Below, piece after piece: positions 1 to 6,064 of a stretch of 13,432 bases of DNA. This DNA is from Baffinella frigidus (taxonomy: Eukaryota > Cryptophyceae > Cryptomonadales > Baffinellaceae): contig MU646447.1 of NCBI GenBank assembly GCA_026770585.1, forward strand, positions 251,011-264,442, given 5' to 3'. The notes under the pieces are model-generated. The model did no database searches. It was given only the letters and a program-made list of their open reading frames with translations, and was not told the DNA's origin. The position numbers were made by a program, and so were the translations under genes. Numbering within the stretch: the stretch's first letter is position 1; each line of letters starts with the position of its first letter.

Positions 1-98
1 TTTGTGGTTTGTGGTTTGTGGTTTGTGGTTTGTGGTTTGTGGTTTGTGGTTTGTGGTTTGTGGTTTGTGGTTTGTGGTTTGTGGTTTGTGGTTTGGGG
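1..98. repeat. TTTGTGG heptamer array
   Basis: Thirteen perfect head-to-tail copies of the 7-mer TTTGTGG, followed by one TTTGGGG unit at 92-98. The array is cut by the left edge. Its length and G/T strand bias match a telomere-like heptamer (TTTAGGG class) that drifted and was then homogenised by slippage. TTTGGGG is also the unit of the array near 9127. In the reading direction of the M13 gene it lies downstream of exon 4, so it is probably intronic or in a decayed part. Confidence 0.9.
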
Positions 99-122
99 TT
101 CCTTCTCGACCGGCGCCCTCCT

Positions 123-149
123 TCTCATTTTGGAAATAACTGAATCAGT
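123..149. mobile_element. Solo end of a foldback element
   Basis: The stretch TCTCATTTTGGAAATAACTG followed by AATCAGT matches the terminus of the foldback at 8685-8834 (TTTCATCTCGAAAGATAACT then GAATCAGT). The partner end, ACTGATTCAGTTAT, is not present in the following few hundred bases. This is therefore a truncated or solo copy. It lies between the TTTGTGG array and a decayed M13 exon copy. Confidence 0.55.
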
Positions 150-317
150 ATCACCTTTTACGCTATGTTAGCGTGTGTGTGTGGCATGTTGGGGTGGTTA
201 TTGCTTTCTTGGGCATACACCACACGCCTAACCGAGCATCGACGTTTTTGTAAAGAGGTTCTTGTAAAGCGCGAAGTCAACTGCACGACAGCTTTAGACT
301 GTGACTTTACAAAGTAC

Positions 318-362
318 TTTCTCGAGAGTTCATCCATGCGGGAGCGGTAGGAGACCCCGGGG
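318..362 (-). pseudogene. Decayed 3' half of an M13 exon-4 copy
   Basis: Read on the minus strand this encodes NPGVSYRSRMDEL, clearly related to NPGVFYRSCMDER of the intact exon at 623-727. The conserved cysteine has become arginine. The sequence after MDE differs by a small deletion, and the splice donor GTAATT of the intact exon is not preserved. Only the second half of the exon is present. With the complementary first-half copy at 800-858 it brackets the intact exon, which suggests an unequal duplication. It lies in the presumed fourth intron of the M13 gene and is unlikely to be used. Confidence 0.6.
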
Positions 363-432
363 TTTAGGGTGAGTCAACCCGACTGAGGCGAAGAAGTTGA
401 CAGTTTGTATGGGGGTTGACGTGAGCAAAACA

Positions 433-620
433 AATTTCATAGTACCTGGATCTGGTGTTAGATTCGTAAAGTGGCTCGTTCTGGTATAAATAATAAAACT
501 AACGGGGCTATTATACAAATAATAAAACTAACGGGGCTATTATAGCCCCGTTAGTTTTATTATTTGTACCAGAACGAGCCACTTGACGAATCTAAAACCA
601 GATCCAATCACTATTAAATT
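433..620. mobile_element. Foldback (MITE-like) element with nested duplication
   Basis: Long imperfect inverted repeat. Outer arms read AATTTCATAGT on the left and ACTATTAAATT on the right, then GGATCTGG...CCAGATCC (448-605), then arms containing AGATTCGT, GTGGCTCGTTCTGG and AATAATAAAACTAACGGGGC, meeting at a 1-nt loop near 537. The innermost 29 bp of the left arm is duplicated in tandem (about 486-514 and 515-543), while the right arm has it once. No open frame and no clear target duplication were found. The right end stops 2 bp from the splice donor of M13 exon 4. Confidence 0.85.
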
Positions 621-622
621 AC

Positions 623-727
623 CTTCTCGACGGCGCGTTCGTCCATGCAAGACCGGTAGAACACGCCGGGGTTCGAAGGGTCTTTTTCGAGCAGCGCGAT
701 CATCTTGTCCTGCACCCCCTCCTTCGC
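623..727 (-). CDS. M13 metallopeptidase, exon 4 (FYRSCMD)
   Basis: A 105-nt, 35-codon, phase 0-0 exon. On the minus strand it is bounded by GCGCAG before GCGAAGGAG and by GAGAAG|GTAATT. It encodes AKEGVQDKMIALLEKD, a short Pro/Asn turn, then NPGVFYRSCMDERAVEK. In neprilysin-family (M13) peptidases the helix after the first conserved block leads into a YRSCMD-like motif whose cysteine forms a disulphide, and this exon is that segment. Joined to exon 3 the spacing between DPC and YRSC fits the family. The gene continues to the left, beyond the window, so the zinc site HExxH and the ExxxD glutamate cannot be seen. Two partial copies of the same exon lie on either side of it. Confidence 0.8.
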
Positions 728-736
728 CTGCGCATT

Positions 737-956
737 TCGGGTTTGGGGGTTAGGGTTTAGGTGATGGTTCCGGAGGTCGGAAGCATTGAGGTAATGGTTC
801 CGGAGGAAAGGTCTGTTTCGAGGAGGGCGATGATCTTGTCCTGTACCCCCTCCTTCGCCTGGGTGTTTGGTGTTTGGTGTTCGGTGTTTGGGGTTTACAG
901 TTTGGGGTTTGTGGTTTGGGGTTCAAGGTTTAGGGTTCAGGGTTTAGGGTTACGTT
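737..956. repeat. Telomere-like degenerate heptamers (intron 3)
   Basis: Two G-rich blocks, 737-760 and 860-955, made of variants of TTTAGGG (GGGTTAGGGTTTAGG, GGTGTTTGGTGTTC, TTTGGGG, GGTTTAGGGTTCAGGG). They flank a partial exon copy. In between, ATGGTTCCGGAGG occurs twice (763 and 793). All of this lies inside the presumed third intron of the M13 gene. Confidence 0.8.
800..858 (-). pseudogene. Partial duplicate of M13 exon 4 (5' half)
   Basis: The minus strand reads AKEGVQDKIIALLET, nearly identical to the first half of exon 4 (AKEGVQDKMIALLEK). It has the same AG|GCGAAGGAG acceptor context, here preceded by AACACCCAG. After about 15 codons the similarity fades and the frame runs into a repeat of TCCGGAACCAT. 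No donor or continuation of the motif is present. It could compete as an acceptor with the true exon 4, but using it would lose the YRSCMD motif. Confidence 0.65.
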
Positions 957-1267
957 GCAATCGTCAGCTGCACGTACATAGTGCAACCGTCATCAACATG
1001 CCATTTGCTCACACCACGCCACATGTTGTCGATATCTTCAAGTGTGTGCCCTATGCTGTTATTGTAACGAATATTCACGCCTGCCGCACATGGCGGGACG
1101 TCGGGATTGGGGATGATACTCGAAACCTCGAAGCACCCTGGGCGGATGGCGAACACATACACGGTAAAAGTCAACGCCCCTAAACTACCCCGTCCAAAGT
1201 TGTGGGAATTGGAGCTGTTGAAGCTTTCCGGAAATCGAAAGGCAGGGTCTGGGGGTTGAGCACAGAC

Positions 1268-1363
1268 CTCGAACCACGTCTTGGCGAAGGCGGTAAGGTA
1301 GCCTGGGATCTCCTGCTTCAGGAAGGTCCCGCAAGAGTACTCGTAGAAGTCGTCGCACGGGTC
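1268..1363 (-). CDS. M13 metallopeptidase, exon 3 (DPCDDFYEYSCG)
   Basis: A 96-nt, 32-codon, phase 0-0 exon bounded by CATCTCGCAG|GACCCG and TTCGAG|GTCTGT. It encodes DPCDDFYEYSCGTFLKQEIP followed by GYLTAFAKTWFE. The PC-DDFY-x-Y-x-CG-x-(F/W)-L block is the hallmark of the peptidase M13 (neprilysin/endothelin-converting enzyme) N-terminal domain. Family members are zinc ectopeptidases that cleave small peptides outside the cell or in secretory compartments. The preceding exon ends MDTSQ, which completes the family's usual MD-x-S-x-DPC context. The frame stays open on both sides of these splice sites (about 950-1531), so retention of flanking sequence cannot be excluded, but the spliced reading fits the family far better. 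Confidence 0.82.
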
Positions 1364-2191
1364 CTGCGAGATGTTGGTGCAGAAATCAGATAGTCGTCGG
1401 AAAACGAAGATGTCATCTTGTGGTCCAAAAGTGGCTGCTCTATATATACTAGTAGGGTCGAATAGAAGGGCATCGGCCGACAAGTAAATCTTCTGCCGTG
1501 GACTATTTCTTTCGTACCACACAGTGGACTACGGACCCTGGATTAAAAGTCAACTGACCCTGTGGGTAGTTAACTTAAAGGATATTCTGGTGCAAATCTG
1601 GTCACGTTACCGCTAAATCCAGGGGTCCCGAAACCCTCGAAGCCCACCGTGTGGTTCTCGAGTATTTTACAAACCCGTAAGACCACGCCAGGGTACAAGT
1701 GGAAATTTCACAACGCGACGTTTCGCTTCAAAAGTGGTTCATGGTACAAATTCGACGTTGTTGCGGCGGCGGGCTATTCACTTTTGGCGTGTTTCTCACC
1801 CACATCTGGTACAAATCTCCAGAATCAACTTTAGGCAAATTCCCACTTGTGACCTGGCGTGGCAGACAAATATTTGCCTGCCCACAAAGCGGGCTACGAA
1901 GGGAGTTTCGGCCCCGTTCTGACCAAGAATCGGTTAGGATATCTGTAAGAACAACCCTATATCCCTACGGATTGCCTACCGCAGGGTCCTATGGGTTATC
2001 CACTTGTGGGTTGTTCACGAAATCCGTTCTCAATCCCCTGTGTTGATCACAAATAATTTTCACCCGCTTCCCGTCGTCGACTAACCCCTGAACCCTAAAC
2101 CCTAACCACAAAACACTAAACCCCTGACCGCTGACCGCTGACCCATGACCGCTGACCGCTGACCCCCAGCCTCTAACCCCTCAACCCTGAC
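1364..2191 (-). other. Presumed M13 intron 2, low-complexity content
   Basis: No convincing coding sequence. It contains several degenerate copies of GGTACAAAT(C/T) (near 1589, 1700, 1742, 1809), weak inverted repeats (arms of about 9 bp at 1536-1544/1616-1624 and 1949-1957/2008-2016), and the C-rich telomere-like block next to the donor. The minus-strand donor is CAG|GTCAGG (2191-2190 after exon base 2192) and the acceptor is CTCGCAG at 1364-1366. Confidence 0.5.
2085..2190. repeat. Telomere-like and CTGACCG repeat block
   Basis: C-rich on the plus strand. CCCTGAACCCTAAACCCTAA is followed by repeated GACCGCT / GACCCAT units and then CTCTAACCCCTCAACCCTGA. The heptamer period suggests drift from CCCTAAA. 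The block directly abuts the donor of M13 exon 2, so the first intron bases GTCAGGGTTGAGG are themselves repeat-like. Confidence 0.75.
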
Positions 2192-2465
2192 CTGCGACGT
2201 GTCCATGGCCTCCCGCATGTCCGCCGGCACGCCCTCCACGTTGGCGCGCGCGTGCTTCTGATGAGCCACATCCCCGAACCACGAGCGCTGCGCCTCCGCC
2301 TCCGCCGCCAGCTTCTTGGCAGCCCCGCCCTCCCCCCCTTCCGCGTGCGACATCATGTGGGTCGGGTGCGCCATGGCGGAAGCCTCCTCGACGCGGCGCG
2401 CCGCGCGCGCGCGCATCTCCTCGACGGGCTCCTCCTCTACCGACTCCCCGCGCGGGGCGTAGCCC
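2192..2465 (-). CDS. M13 metallopeptidase, exon 2 (Ala/Glu-rich)
   Basis: A 274-nt exon with one leading base and 91 codons. The acceptor is CCTCCCACCACAG|GGGCTACG and the donor TCGCAG|GTCAGG. It encodes a hydrophilic, helix-prone stretch starting GYAPRGESVEEEPVEE, with Ala/Glu/Arg runs and His/Met clusters, and ending ADMREAMDTSQ. The last part matches the segment just before the PC-DDFY block in M13 enzymes (small helix, then MD-x-S), so the join to exon 3 is well supported. The charged part in the middle is not typical of the family and may be a linker between the secretion signal and the catalytic domain. The window shows no frameshift or stop in the exon. Confidence 0.72.
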
Positions 2466-2490
2466 CTGTGGTGGGAGGCGATGAGCAACC

Positions 2491-2640
2491 TTATCTCAGA
2501 AAACGAGTTCTAAAACTCATTTTCTTAAGTCAATTCCTCTACAAATTCGTCAACTTATTCTTTACTCTCCGCATAAGTTGACAGATTTGTAGGGGAATTG
2601 ACTTAAGAAAACGAGTTTTAGAACTCGTTTTCTGAGATAA
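2491..2640. mobile_element. 150-bp TTATCTCAG MITE, copy 1
   Basis: Exactly 150 bp with near-complete terminal complementarity. The left end TTATCTCAGAAAACGAGTTC pairs with the right end GAACTCGTTTTCTGAGATAA, and inner arms carry CTTAAGTCAATTC and GAATTGACTTAAG around a short unpaired centre (TTATTCTTTACTCTCCGC). It is flanked by the 4-bp direct repeat AACC (2487-2490 and 2641-2644), a target-site duplication. No coding capacity. It lies in the presumed first intron of the M13 gene, about 25 bp from the exon 2 acceptor. Confidence 0.95.
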
Positions 2641-2678
2641 AACCGTGCATGCAAGTGTCCCGGTAAGTGCGAAACCGA

Positions 2679-2740
2679 AGTGAGACGTAGCCTACTGTAG
2701 GGCCCTAGGGGGGATGCTCTAAGTGAGACACAGCCTGCGT
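2679..2740. repeat. AGTGAGAC direct repeat with TAGGGCCCTA core
   Basis: AGTGAGACGTAGCC (2679-2692) recurs as AGTGAGACACAGCC (2722-2735). Between them lies TACTGTAGGGCCCTAGG, the core motif also found in the inverted-repeat elements at 6275-6400, 7204-7307 and 7383-7493. Probably a degraded relative of that family. Confidence 0.5.
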
Positions 2741-2797
2741 TAGGGTTTAGGGGTTTGGGTTTTGAGTTGTGGGTTTTGGGTTTTGGGTTCGGGTTGA
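2740..2797. repeat. Telomere-like G-rich block (intron 1)
   Basis: Variants GTTAGGGTTTAGGGG, GTTTTGGGTTTTGGG and GGTTCGGGTTG. It lies inside the presumed first intron of the M13 gene. The following sequence to about 3075 shows no gene I recognise, although two frames are open for 60-100 codons. Confidence 0.7.
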
Positions 2798-3112
2798 GGG
2801 CTTTTCAGATGCCCCCCCAAGCACTGATAGCTTCTCATGAGCCCCCCGAGAGCCCCGCACCACCACCTGCCCTCGAAACGCAAAAGATCTACCAAGGCCC
2901 TGGACAGCGTGAAACCCTTAGCCGCACCACACCGCATAGGCGCTGCCGGCCGGGGCCGCACGTCAGCTCCGCTGCACGCTATGTCGTTGATCTCAAGACA
3001 GATACCAAGCAAAGATGCAAAAAGGGGCTAAAGACAAGGTTCTCGTGTTGTTGAAGTGTTTGAGGTTGGAGGGCACGGCTAGGAAGAAGAAGTGGCAGGG
3101 GCAGCCGCGCAC

Positions 3113-3300
3113 CGTTCGCGCTCAGCGTTATCATCGCGGCCGCGCGAGAGCACCGGCGAGTCGACCCAGGACTTGCCCATTATCGGCACGATTTCCTCCT
3201 CGGCCTCAGCGCCATCCTCGCGCGACAGGGGGCGCGCCGAGGCAGCCAGGGCCAGGATCGCGGTGAGGACAAGGAGCCTTAGCGCCATCGAGCCCCGCAT
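3113..3300 (-). CDS. M13 metallopeptidase, exon 1 (signal peptide)
   Basis: The ATG at 3300 opens MRGSMALRLLVLTAILAL, then AASARPLSRED. A short basic start, a hydrophobic core and small residues before a plausible cleavage after ASA make a classical signal peptide. A second Met at codon 5 could also serve. The exon continues with an acidic stretch (AEAEEEIVP) and ends at GAACG|GTGCGC, leaving two bases that combine with the single leading base of exon 2 to form an Arg codon. This phase match, the same strand and the order are the reasons for assigning it to the M13 gene; there is no domain evidence inside the exon itself. It would send the enzyme into the secretory pathway without a membrane anchor. 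If unspliced, the frame ends at 3079. Confidence 0.6.
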
Positions 3301-3430
3301 GGCGGAGGGAAGCGAGGAGCGCACAGTCCACCCCGACCACGGATTTTGAGATTCTAAAGTCAACCCTTCACTTTTGCCGAACGGTCACATTCACTTTTGA
3401 AGGTCAACTTTTGGCGACGAAAATATGGGT
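3301..3430. promoter_or_regulatory. Possible promoter region of the M13 gene
   Basis: Stretch directly upstream of the M13 start codon. It shows no TATA-like box. It holds the direct repeat TTCACTTTTG (3368-3377 and about 3390-3399) and the motifs AAAGTCAACC and AAGGTCAACTTTT. If the plus-strand exon candidate at 3872 is real, this would be a shared divergent promoter region. Assigned by position only. Confidence 0.25.
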
Positions 3431-3645
3431 AAAAAGCCGAATCTCACACTGTGGAGGAAGAAGGAAGGGGAGAGAAAGAGGGATAGAGCACGAATTCATG
3501 TCAGATAGTGTGCAGCCACGCGCCGTTCCTGTTTCGCTGCCACGCTGCCGCCCAGCTGGGGCCTTGCTGTTTCATTCTTCGCGCCTTCCGCCATGCCCGC
3601 TTTCAGGCCGTCGCTCAATCTTACAGACGCGCCCCGGTTGCAGTT

Positions 3646-3792
3646 ATGTTCGGGGTTGTGCCGCTCTCGCAGCTCTACCCGGAGCAGCCGACCACCTACA
3701 CTGTCCCGAGGACCGAGGTCCTCCTCCGCATCCTTGCCCCCACCCCTCCAGCACTTGCCCCCAGACGTCTGTCCTTGAACCGTCCTCCTTGA
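3646..3792 (+). CDS. Unrecognised plus-strand reading frame, possible exon
   Basis: A frame beginning MFGVVPLSQLYPEQPTTYTV and continuing PRTEVLLRILAPTPPALAP before a stop. Its composition (YPEQPTTYTVPRTEVLLRI) is more protein-like than the other frames here, and an alternative splice acceptor CTCTCGCAG lies inside it before LYPEQ. I recognise no family. It is listed because it sits upstream of a well-bounded mini-exon on the same strand. It could equally be chance, as the minus strand is also open here. Confidence 0.22.
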   Translation: MFGVVPLSQLYPEQPTTYTVPRTEVLLRILAPTPPALAPRRLSLNRPP

Positions 3793-3871
3793 ACCTGGCC
3801 CAGTGTTCCGAGCTGCGCACTGTGGACCCCGCCACGTCGAACGCTGACACCCCCCCCCCCTCCGCCCACAG

Positions 3872-3916
3872 TACTTCCTCCCTGGGTGGACGCCGGAGTA
3901 CGGCAATAATTCGACG
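3872..3916 (+). CDS. Candidate 45-nt mini-exon
   Basis: A poly-C/pyrimidine tract ending CCGCCCACAG is followed by 45 bases encoding YFLPGWTPEYGNNST, then a strong donor, ACG|GTGAGC. Exactly 15 codons with symmetric phase, a textbook acceptor and donor, and a plausible secreted-type peptide with an NNST glycosylation sequon support a real exon. No family is recognised. A second, weaker candidate further on (4147-4168, CCCGCAG before WYEEIVP and |GTGAGA) is out of phase with it by one base, so the gene model is incomplete. Confidence 0.35.
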
Positions 3917-4034
3917 GTGAGCGGGGCTCCAGGGCGTGAAGAGCTTAGGGGGAGCGCGGGTTCTAGGGATAGTTGCGTAGCGTGCAGCAACGCGGAGCCC
4001 CTTCAGCTGTAGGGCCATCTATTGTCTCCCCTGC

Positions 4035-4150
4035 TCGGGCGGAGGGGGTTGGTTGGTCTTGGCGGGGTTGCTCGGTCCACACTCACTCTGCACACTCTCG
4101 CTCACCCACCGCATACACACCACACATACACCAAACACACCCGCAGCTGG
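4035..4150 (+). repeat. CA/CT-rich low-complexity tract
   Basis: Runs of CACACTCACTCTGCACACTC and CACCACACATACACCAAACA ending in CCCGCAG. It could be the pyrimidine-rich end of an intron in the candidate plus-strand gene, or just simple sequence. Confidence 0.45.
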
Positions 4151-4226
4151 TATGAAGAAATCGTTCCTGTGAGAGGGGTTTGTCCCCCTGCTCCCCTTGA
4201 CGCCAGTGTGTGCCTTGCAGCCTAAC

Positions 4227-4376
4227 TTATCTCAGAAAACGAGTTCTAAAACTCATTTTCTTAAGTCAATTTCCCTACAAATTCGTCAACTTATTCTTTA
4301 CTCTCCGCATAAGTTGACAAATTTGTAGGGGAATTGACTTAAGAAGACGAGTTTTAGAACCCGTTTTCTGAGATAA
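4227..4376. mobile_element. 150-bp TTATCTCAG MITE, copy 2
   Basis: Same length, ends and orientation as the copy at 2491-2640, and close in sequence. It belongs to the AAAACGAG subfamily. The flanks are TAAC on the left and AATC on the right, so the target duplication is eroded or was never exact here. It separates the CA-rich tract from the next MITE by only 57 bp. Confidence 0.93.
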
Positions 4377-4433
4377 AATCCCACGACGGTTGACTGAACC
4401 AGGCAGGGTGAGTACCAGGAGGGTTTTATAACC

Positions 4434-4582
4434 TTATCTCAGAAAAGGGATTTTAAATTCGTTTTCTTAAGTCAATTCCTGTACAAATTCGTCAACTTAT
4501 TCTTTTCTCTGCGCATAAGTTGACAAATCTGAAGGGGGGTTGACTTGAGAAAACGAATTTAAAAATCCCTTTTCTGAGATAA
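4434..4582. mobile_element. 149-bp TTATCTCAG MITE, copy 3 (GGGATTTT subfamily)
   Basis: The ends TTATCTCAG and CTGAGATAA are kept, but the sub-terminal arms are AAAAGGGATTTTAAATTCG, which sets this copy and the one at 8378 apart from the AAAACGAG subfamily. A 4-bp duplication AACC flanks it (4430-4433 and 4583-4586). The arms changed together and stay complementary. Confidence 0.94.
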
Positions 4583-4644
4583 AACCGCGCAGTCTGGCAT
4601 TTGTAGGAAAATAGGGGGGGGGTGAATCGTGGCGGGCTTAGACT

Positions 4645-4735
4645 TAGCGTTCTGGGTTTACGGTGTACGGTTTTGGGTTTGCGACCGGGACCCTAACCCC
4701 AACCCGGTGTTGTGGGTTTTTGAGGGTACCGGTCC
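4645..4735. repeat. Mixed-orientation telomere-like scraps
   Basis: GTTCTGGGTTTACGG and GTTTTGGGTTTGCGACCGGG (G-rich) run straight into ACCCTAACCCCAACCCGG (C-rich). The orientation flips within about 90 bp. Confidence 0.55.
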
Positions 4736-4775
4736 TGGTCCCGTACGGGCAGACCGTATTCCAAGTCAAGGGGTT

Positions 4776-4915
4776 TTATCGGGGGAAACCTATTTTCCTT
4801 TAGTTTGAGGTCCACGAAAATTACTACACGGTTCGTTCTTATTAGTAATATTAAAGCAGTTGTGTAGTAATTTTCGTGGCCATCAAACTAAAGAAAAATA
4901 GGTTTCCCCGGATAA
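4776..4915. mobile_element. 140-bp TTATC...GATAA foldback element
   Basis: Inverted repeat with arms of about 55 bp: TTATCGGGGGAAACCTATTT, then CTTTAGTTTGA and CCACGAAAATTACTACAC, against the reverse complement on the right. It is flanked by the 4-bp duplication GGTT (4772-4775 and 4916-4919). Its terminal five bases and target length match the 150-bp family, while the interior is unrelated. No coding capacity. Confidence 0.92.
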
Positions 4916-4966
4916 GGTTGGGGTTTGACGTACTCTCTTTCGGGTACCTCCCGTTAGCCACGCGTG

Positions 4967-5045
4967 ATGGGCCTGATAACCAGCCGTAACGGGCCTCATA
5001 ACCTGTCGTGATGGGCTTCGTAACCTGTTCTCCATCAACAGTCGG
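4967..5045. repeat. 22-bp minisatellite, left block
   Basis: Three degenerate units of the type GGGCCTCATAACCTGTCGTGAT. The block ends in TAACCTGTTCTCC...AACAGTCG, and the same arrangement recurs at 5228-5300 on the other side of a foldback. Confidence 0.75.
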
Positions 5046-5053
5046 CCTCACCT

Positions 5054-5225
5054 CGCGACGATGACCTGTGCACCAAATCCCTCTGTTTTTAAAGTCAACT
5101 CACCTTCAATCGCCCACAAATTTGTCAACTTATCCGGATTCCGGATTAAAATACTTTTAGAAGTGCAGGGAATACTAGAAAGACTCAACAAAACAACCCT
5201 GTTTGATACACAGGCCATCGTCGCG
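5054..5225. mobile_element. 172-bp imperfect foldback
   Basis: Outer arms CGCGACGATG...CCTGTG on the left and CACAGG..CATCGTCGCG on the right, with further partial pairing inward (CACCAAA with TTTGATA). The interior holds AAAGTCAAC and CAAATTTGTCAACTTATC, echoing the centre of the 150-bp MITEs. It sits between the two blocks of the 22-bp minisatellite, perhaps an insertion into, or capture by, that repeat. No clean target duplication. Confidence 0.65.
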
Positions 5226-5227
5226 TG

Positions 5228-5300
5228 GTCATAACCAGCCGTGGTGGGCCTCATAACCTGCCGTGATGGGCCTCCTAACCTGTTCTCCCTGAACAGTCGA
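5228..5300. repeat. 22-bp minisatellite, right block
   Basis: Units GGGCCTCATAACCTGCCGTGAT and GGGCCTCCTAACCTGTTCTCC followed by GAACAGTCG, the counterpart of the block at 4967-5045. Confidence 0.75.
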
Positions 5301-5319
5301 TCGTGCCGAAGCACCCAGA

Positions 5320-5460
5320 GGCCAACTGCTGTGAGCGCCTTCCTCGAAACCCTAAACCCTGAACCCTTGACCTCGAACCCTCGACCCTAAACCCTGTACA
5401 TTTGCCTTGAAAAATTTCTCGAAAATGTCCTTGGACCGACTTCTGTGAGCGCCTTCCCTT
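5320..5460. repeat. Duplicated TGTGAGCGCCTTCC segment with telomere-like spacer
   Basis: CAACTGCTGTGAGCGCCTTCC (about 5325-5345) recurs as GACTTCTGTGAGCGCCTTCC (about 5439-5458). On the minus strand both read KALT(A/E)VG, which might be remnants of a duplicated exon. They are separated by CCCTAAACCCTGAACCC-type repeats and by a stretch reading TFSRNFSRQM on the minus strand. No gene is assigned. Confidence 0.4.
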
Positions 5461-5462
5461 CC

Positions 5463-5825
5463 TCTAAACCCCGAACCCTGAACCCTTGACCCTGAACCCT
5501 TGACCCTGAACCCTTGACCCTAAACACTTGACCCTGAAACCTTGACCCTGAAATCTTGAACCTAACCCTTGACCCTGAACCCTTGACCCTAAACCCTCGA
5601 CCCTGAACCCTTGACCCTGAACCCTTGACCCTGAACCCTTGATCCTGAACTCTAAACCCTGAACCCTTAACCCTAAACCCTTGACCATGAACCCTTGGCC
5701 CTGAACCCTTGACCCTGAACCCATGACCCTGCACCCTTGACCCTGAACCCTTGACCCTAAACCCTCAACCCTTGACCCTAAACCCTGAACCCTCGACCCT
5801 AAACCCTTGGCCCTAAACCCTACAC
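5463..5825. repeat. 14-bp GAACCCTTGACCCT array
   Basis: About 25 imperfect units of GAACCCTTGACCCT with variants (AAACCCT, CTCGACCCT, TTGGCCCT). The unit is two diverged copies of the CCCTAAA-type heptamer, so this is a higher-order derivative of telomere-like sequence. Both minus-strand frames are open through it (repeating GSRVQGQGFRVK), simply because the repeat lacks stops. This is not evidence of a gene. Confidence 0.9.
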
Positions 5826-6003
5826 ATTTCCTTTGTCGCGTGGACCGTGAAATGACACCCCGAAAGGCAGTCCGTGGCTCCTGAACTGGGACGTCACCCC
5901 CGCGGCATGATTCTTCGAAACCCAACCTCGAGCCTCGTCACCTCTCCCCTAGCTAGGCTCGCAACCTGACCTCGGGCGTGTCACTTCACACCTTTGTACG
6001 GTG
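5826..6003. other. Unique sequence, no gene seen
   Basis: No reading frame with a recognisable product and no clear splice-bounded exon. It ends in a short direct repeat AACCTGACCT (about 5964 and 6054) that also forms part of the hairpin at 6004. Confidence 0.4.
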
Positions 6004-6064
6004 AGGTCAGTTGACATTTGTTTTGAACGCATCGGCCACTTTTGGAAAACATGTAACCTGACCT
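6004..6064. repeat. 61-bp hairpin with AGGTCAG...CTGACCT ends
   Basis: AGGTCAGTTGACATTTGTTTT pairs imperfectly with AAAACATGTAACCTGACCT around a loop containing GCATCGGCCAC. Possibly a small foldback remnant. Confidence 0.6.

Noticed and set aside
950-1522. A single 190-codon minus-strand frame as one uninterrupted exon
   Set aside because: The middle contains the M13 block, but inside it lie a good acceptor (CTCGCAG at 1364-1366) and donor (GAG|GTCTGT). Splicing them to exons 2 and 4 gives the family order, while the flanking parts have no recognisable M13 similarity and the frame has no ATG start.
1536-2016. Weak inverted repeats (arms of about 9 bp) as further foldback elements
   Set aside because: Arms are short, pairing does not extend, and such matches are expected by chance in several hundred bases.
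2491-2640. MITE as the disruptor of the Ala/Glu-rich M13 exon
   Set aside because: The frame continues to the element's edge, but a strong acceptor (CCTCCCACCACAG) lies about 25 bp inside, so the element is more likely in the intron and harmless.
3496-4018. Minus-strand frames of 164 and 124 codons
   Set aside because: GC-rich sequence with several frames open on both strands. The products are Arg/Gly/Pro-rich without any recognisable feature.
5464-5925. Minus-strand frames of 115-153 codons with GSRVQGQGFRVK repeats
   Set aside because: The frames exist only because the 14-bp GAACCCTTGACCCT array lacks stops. Two frames are open at once and the peptide is a pure translation of the repeat.
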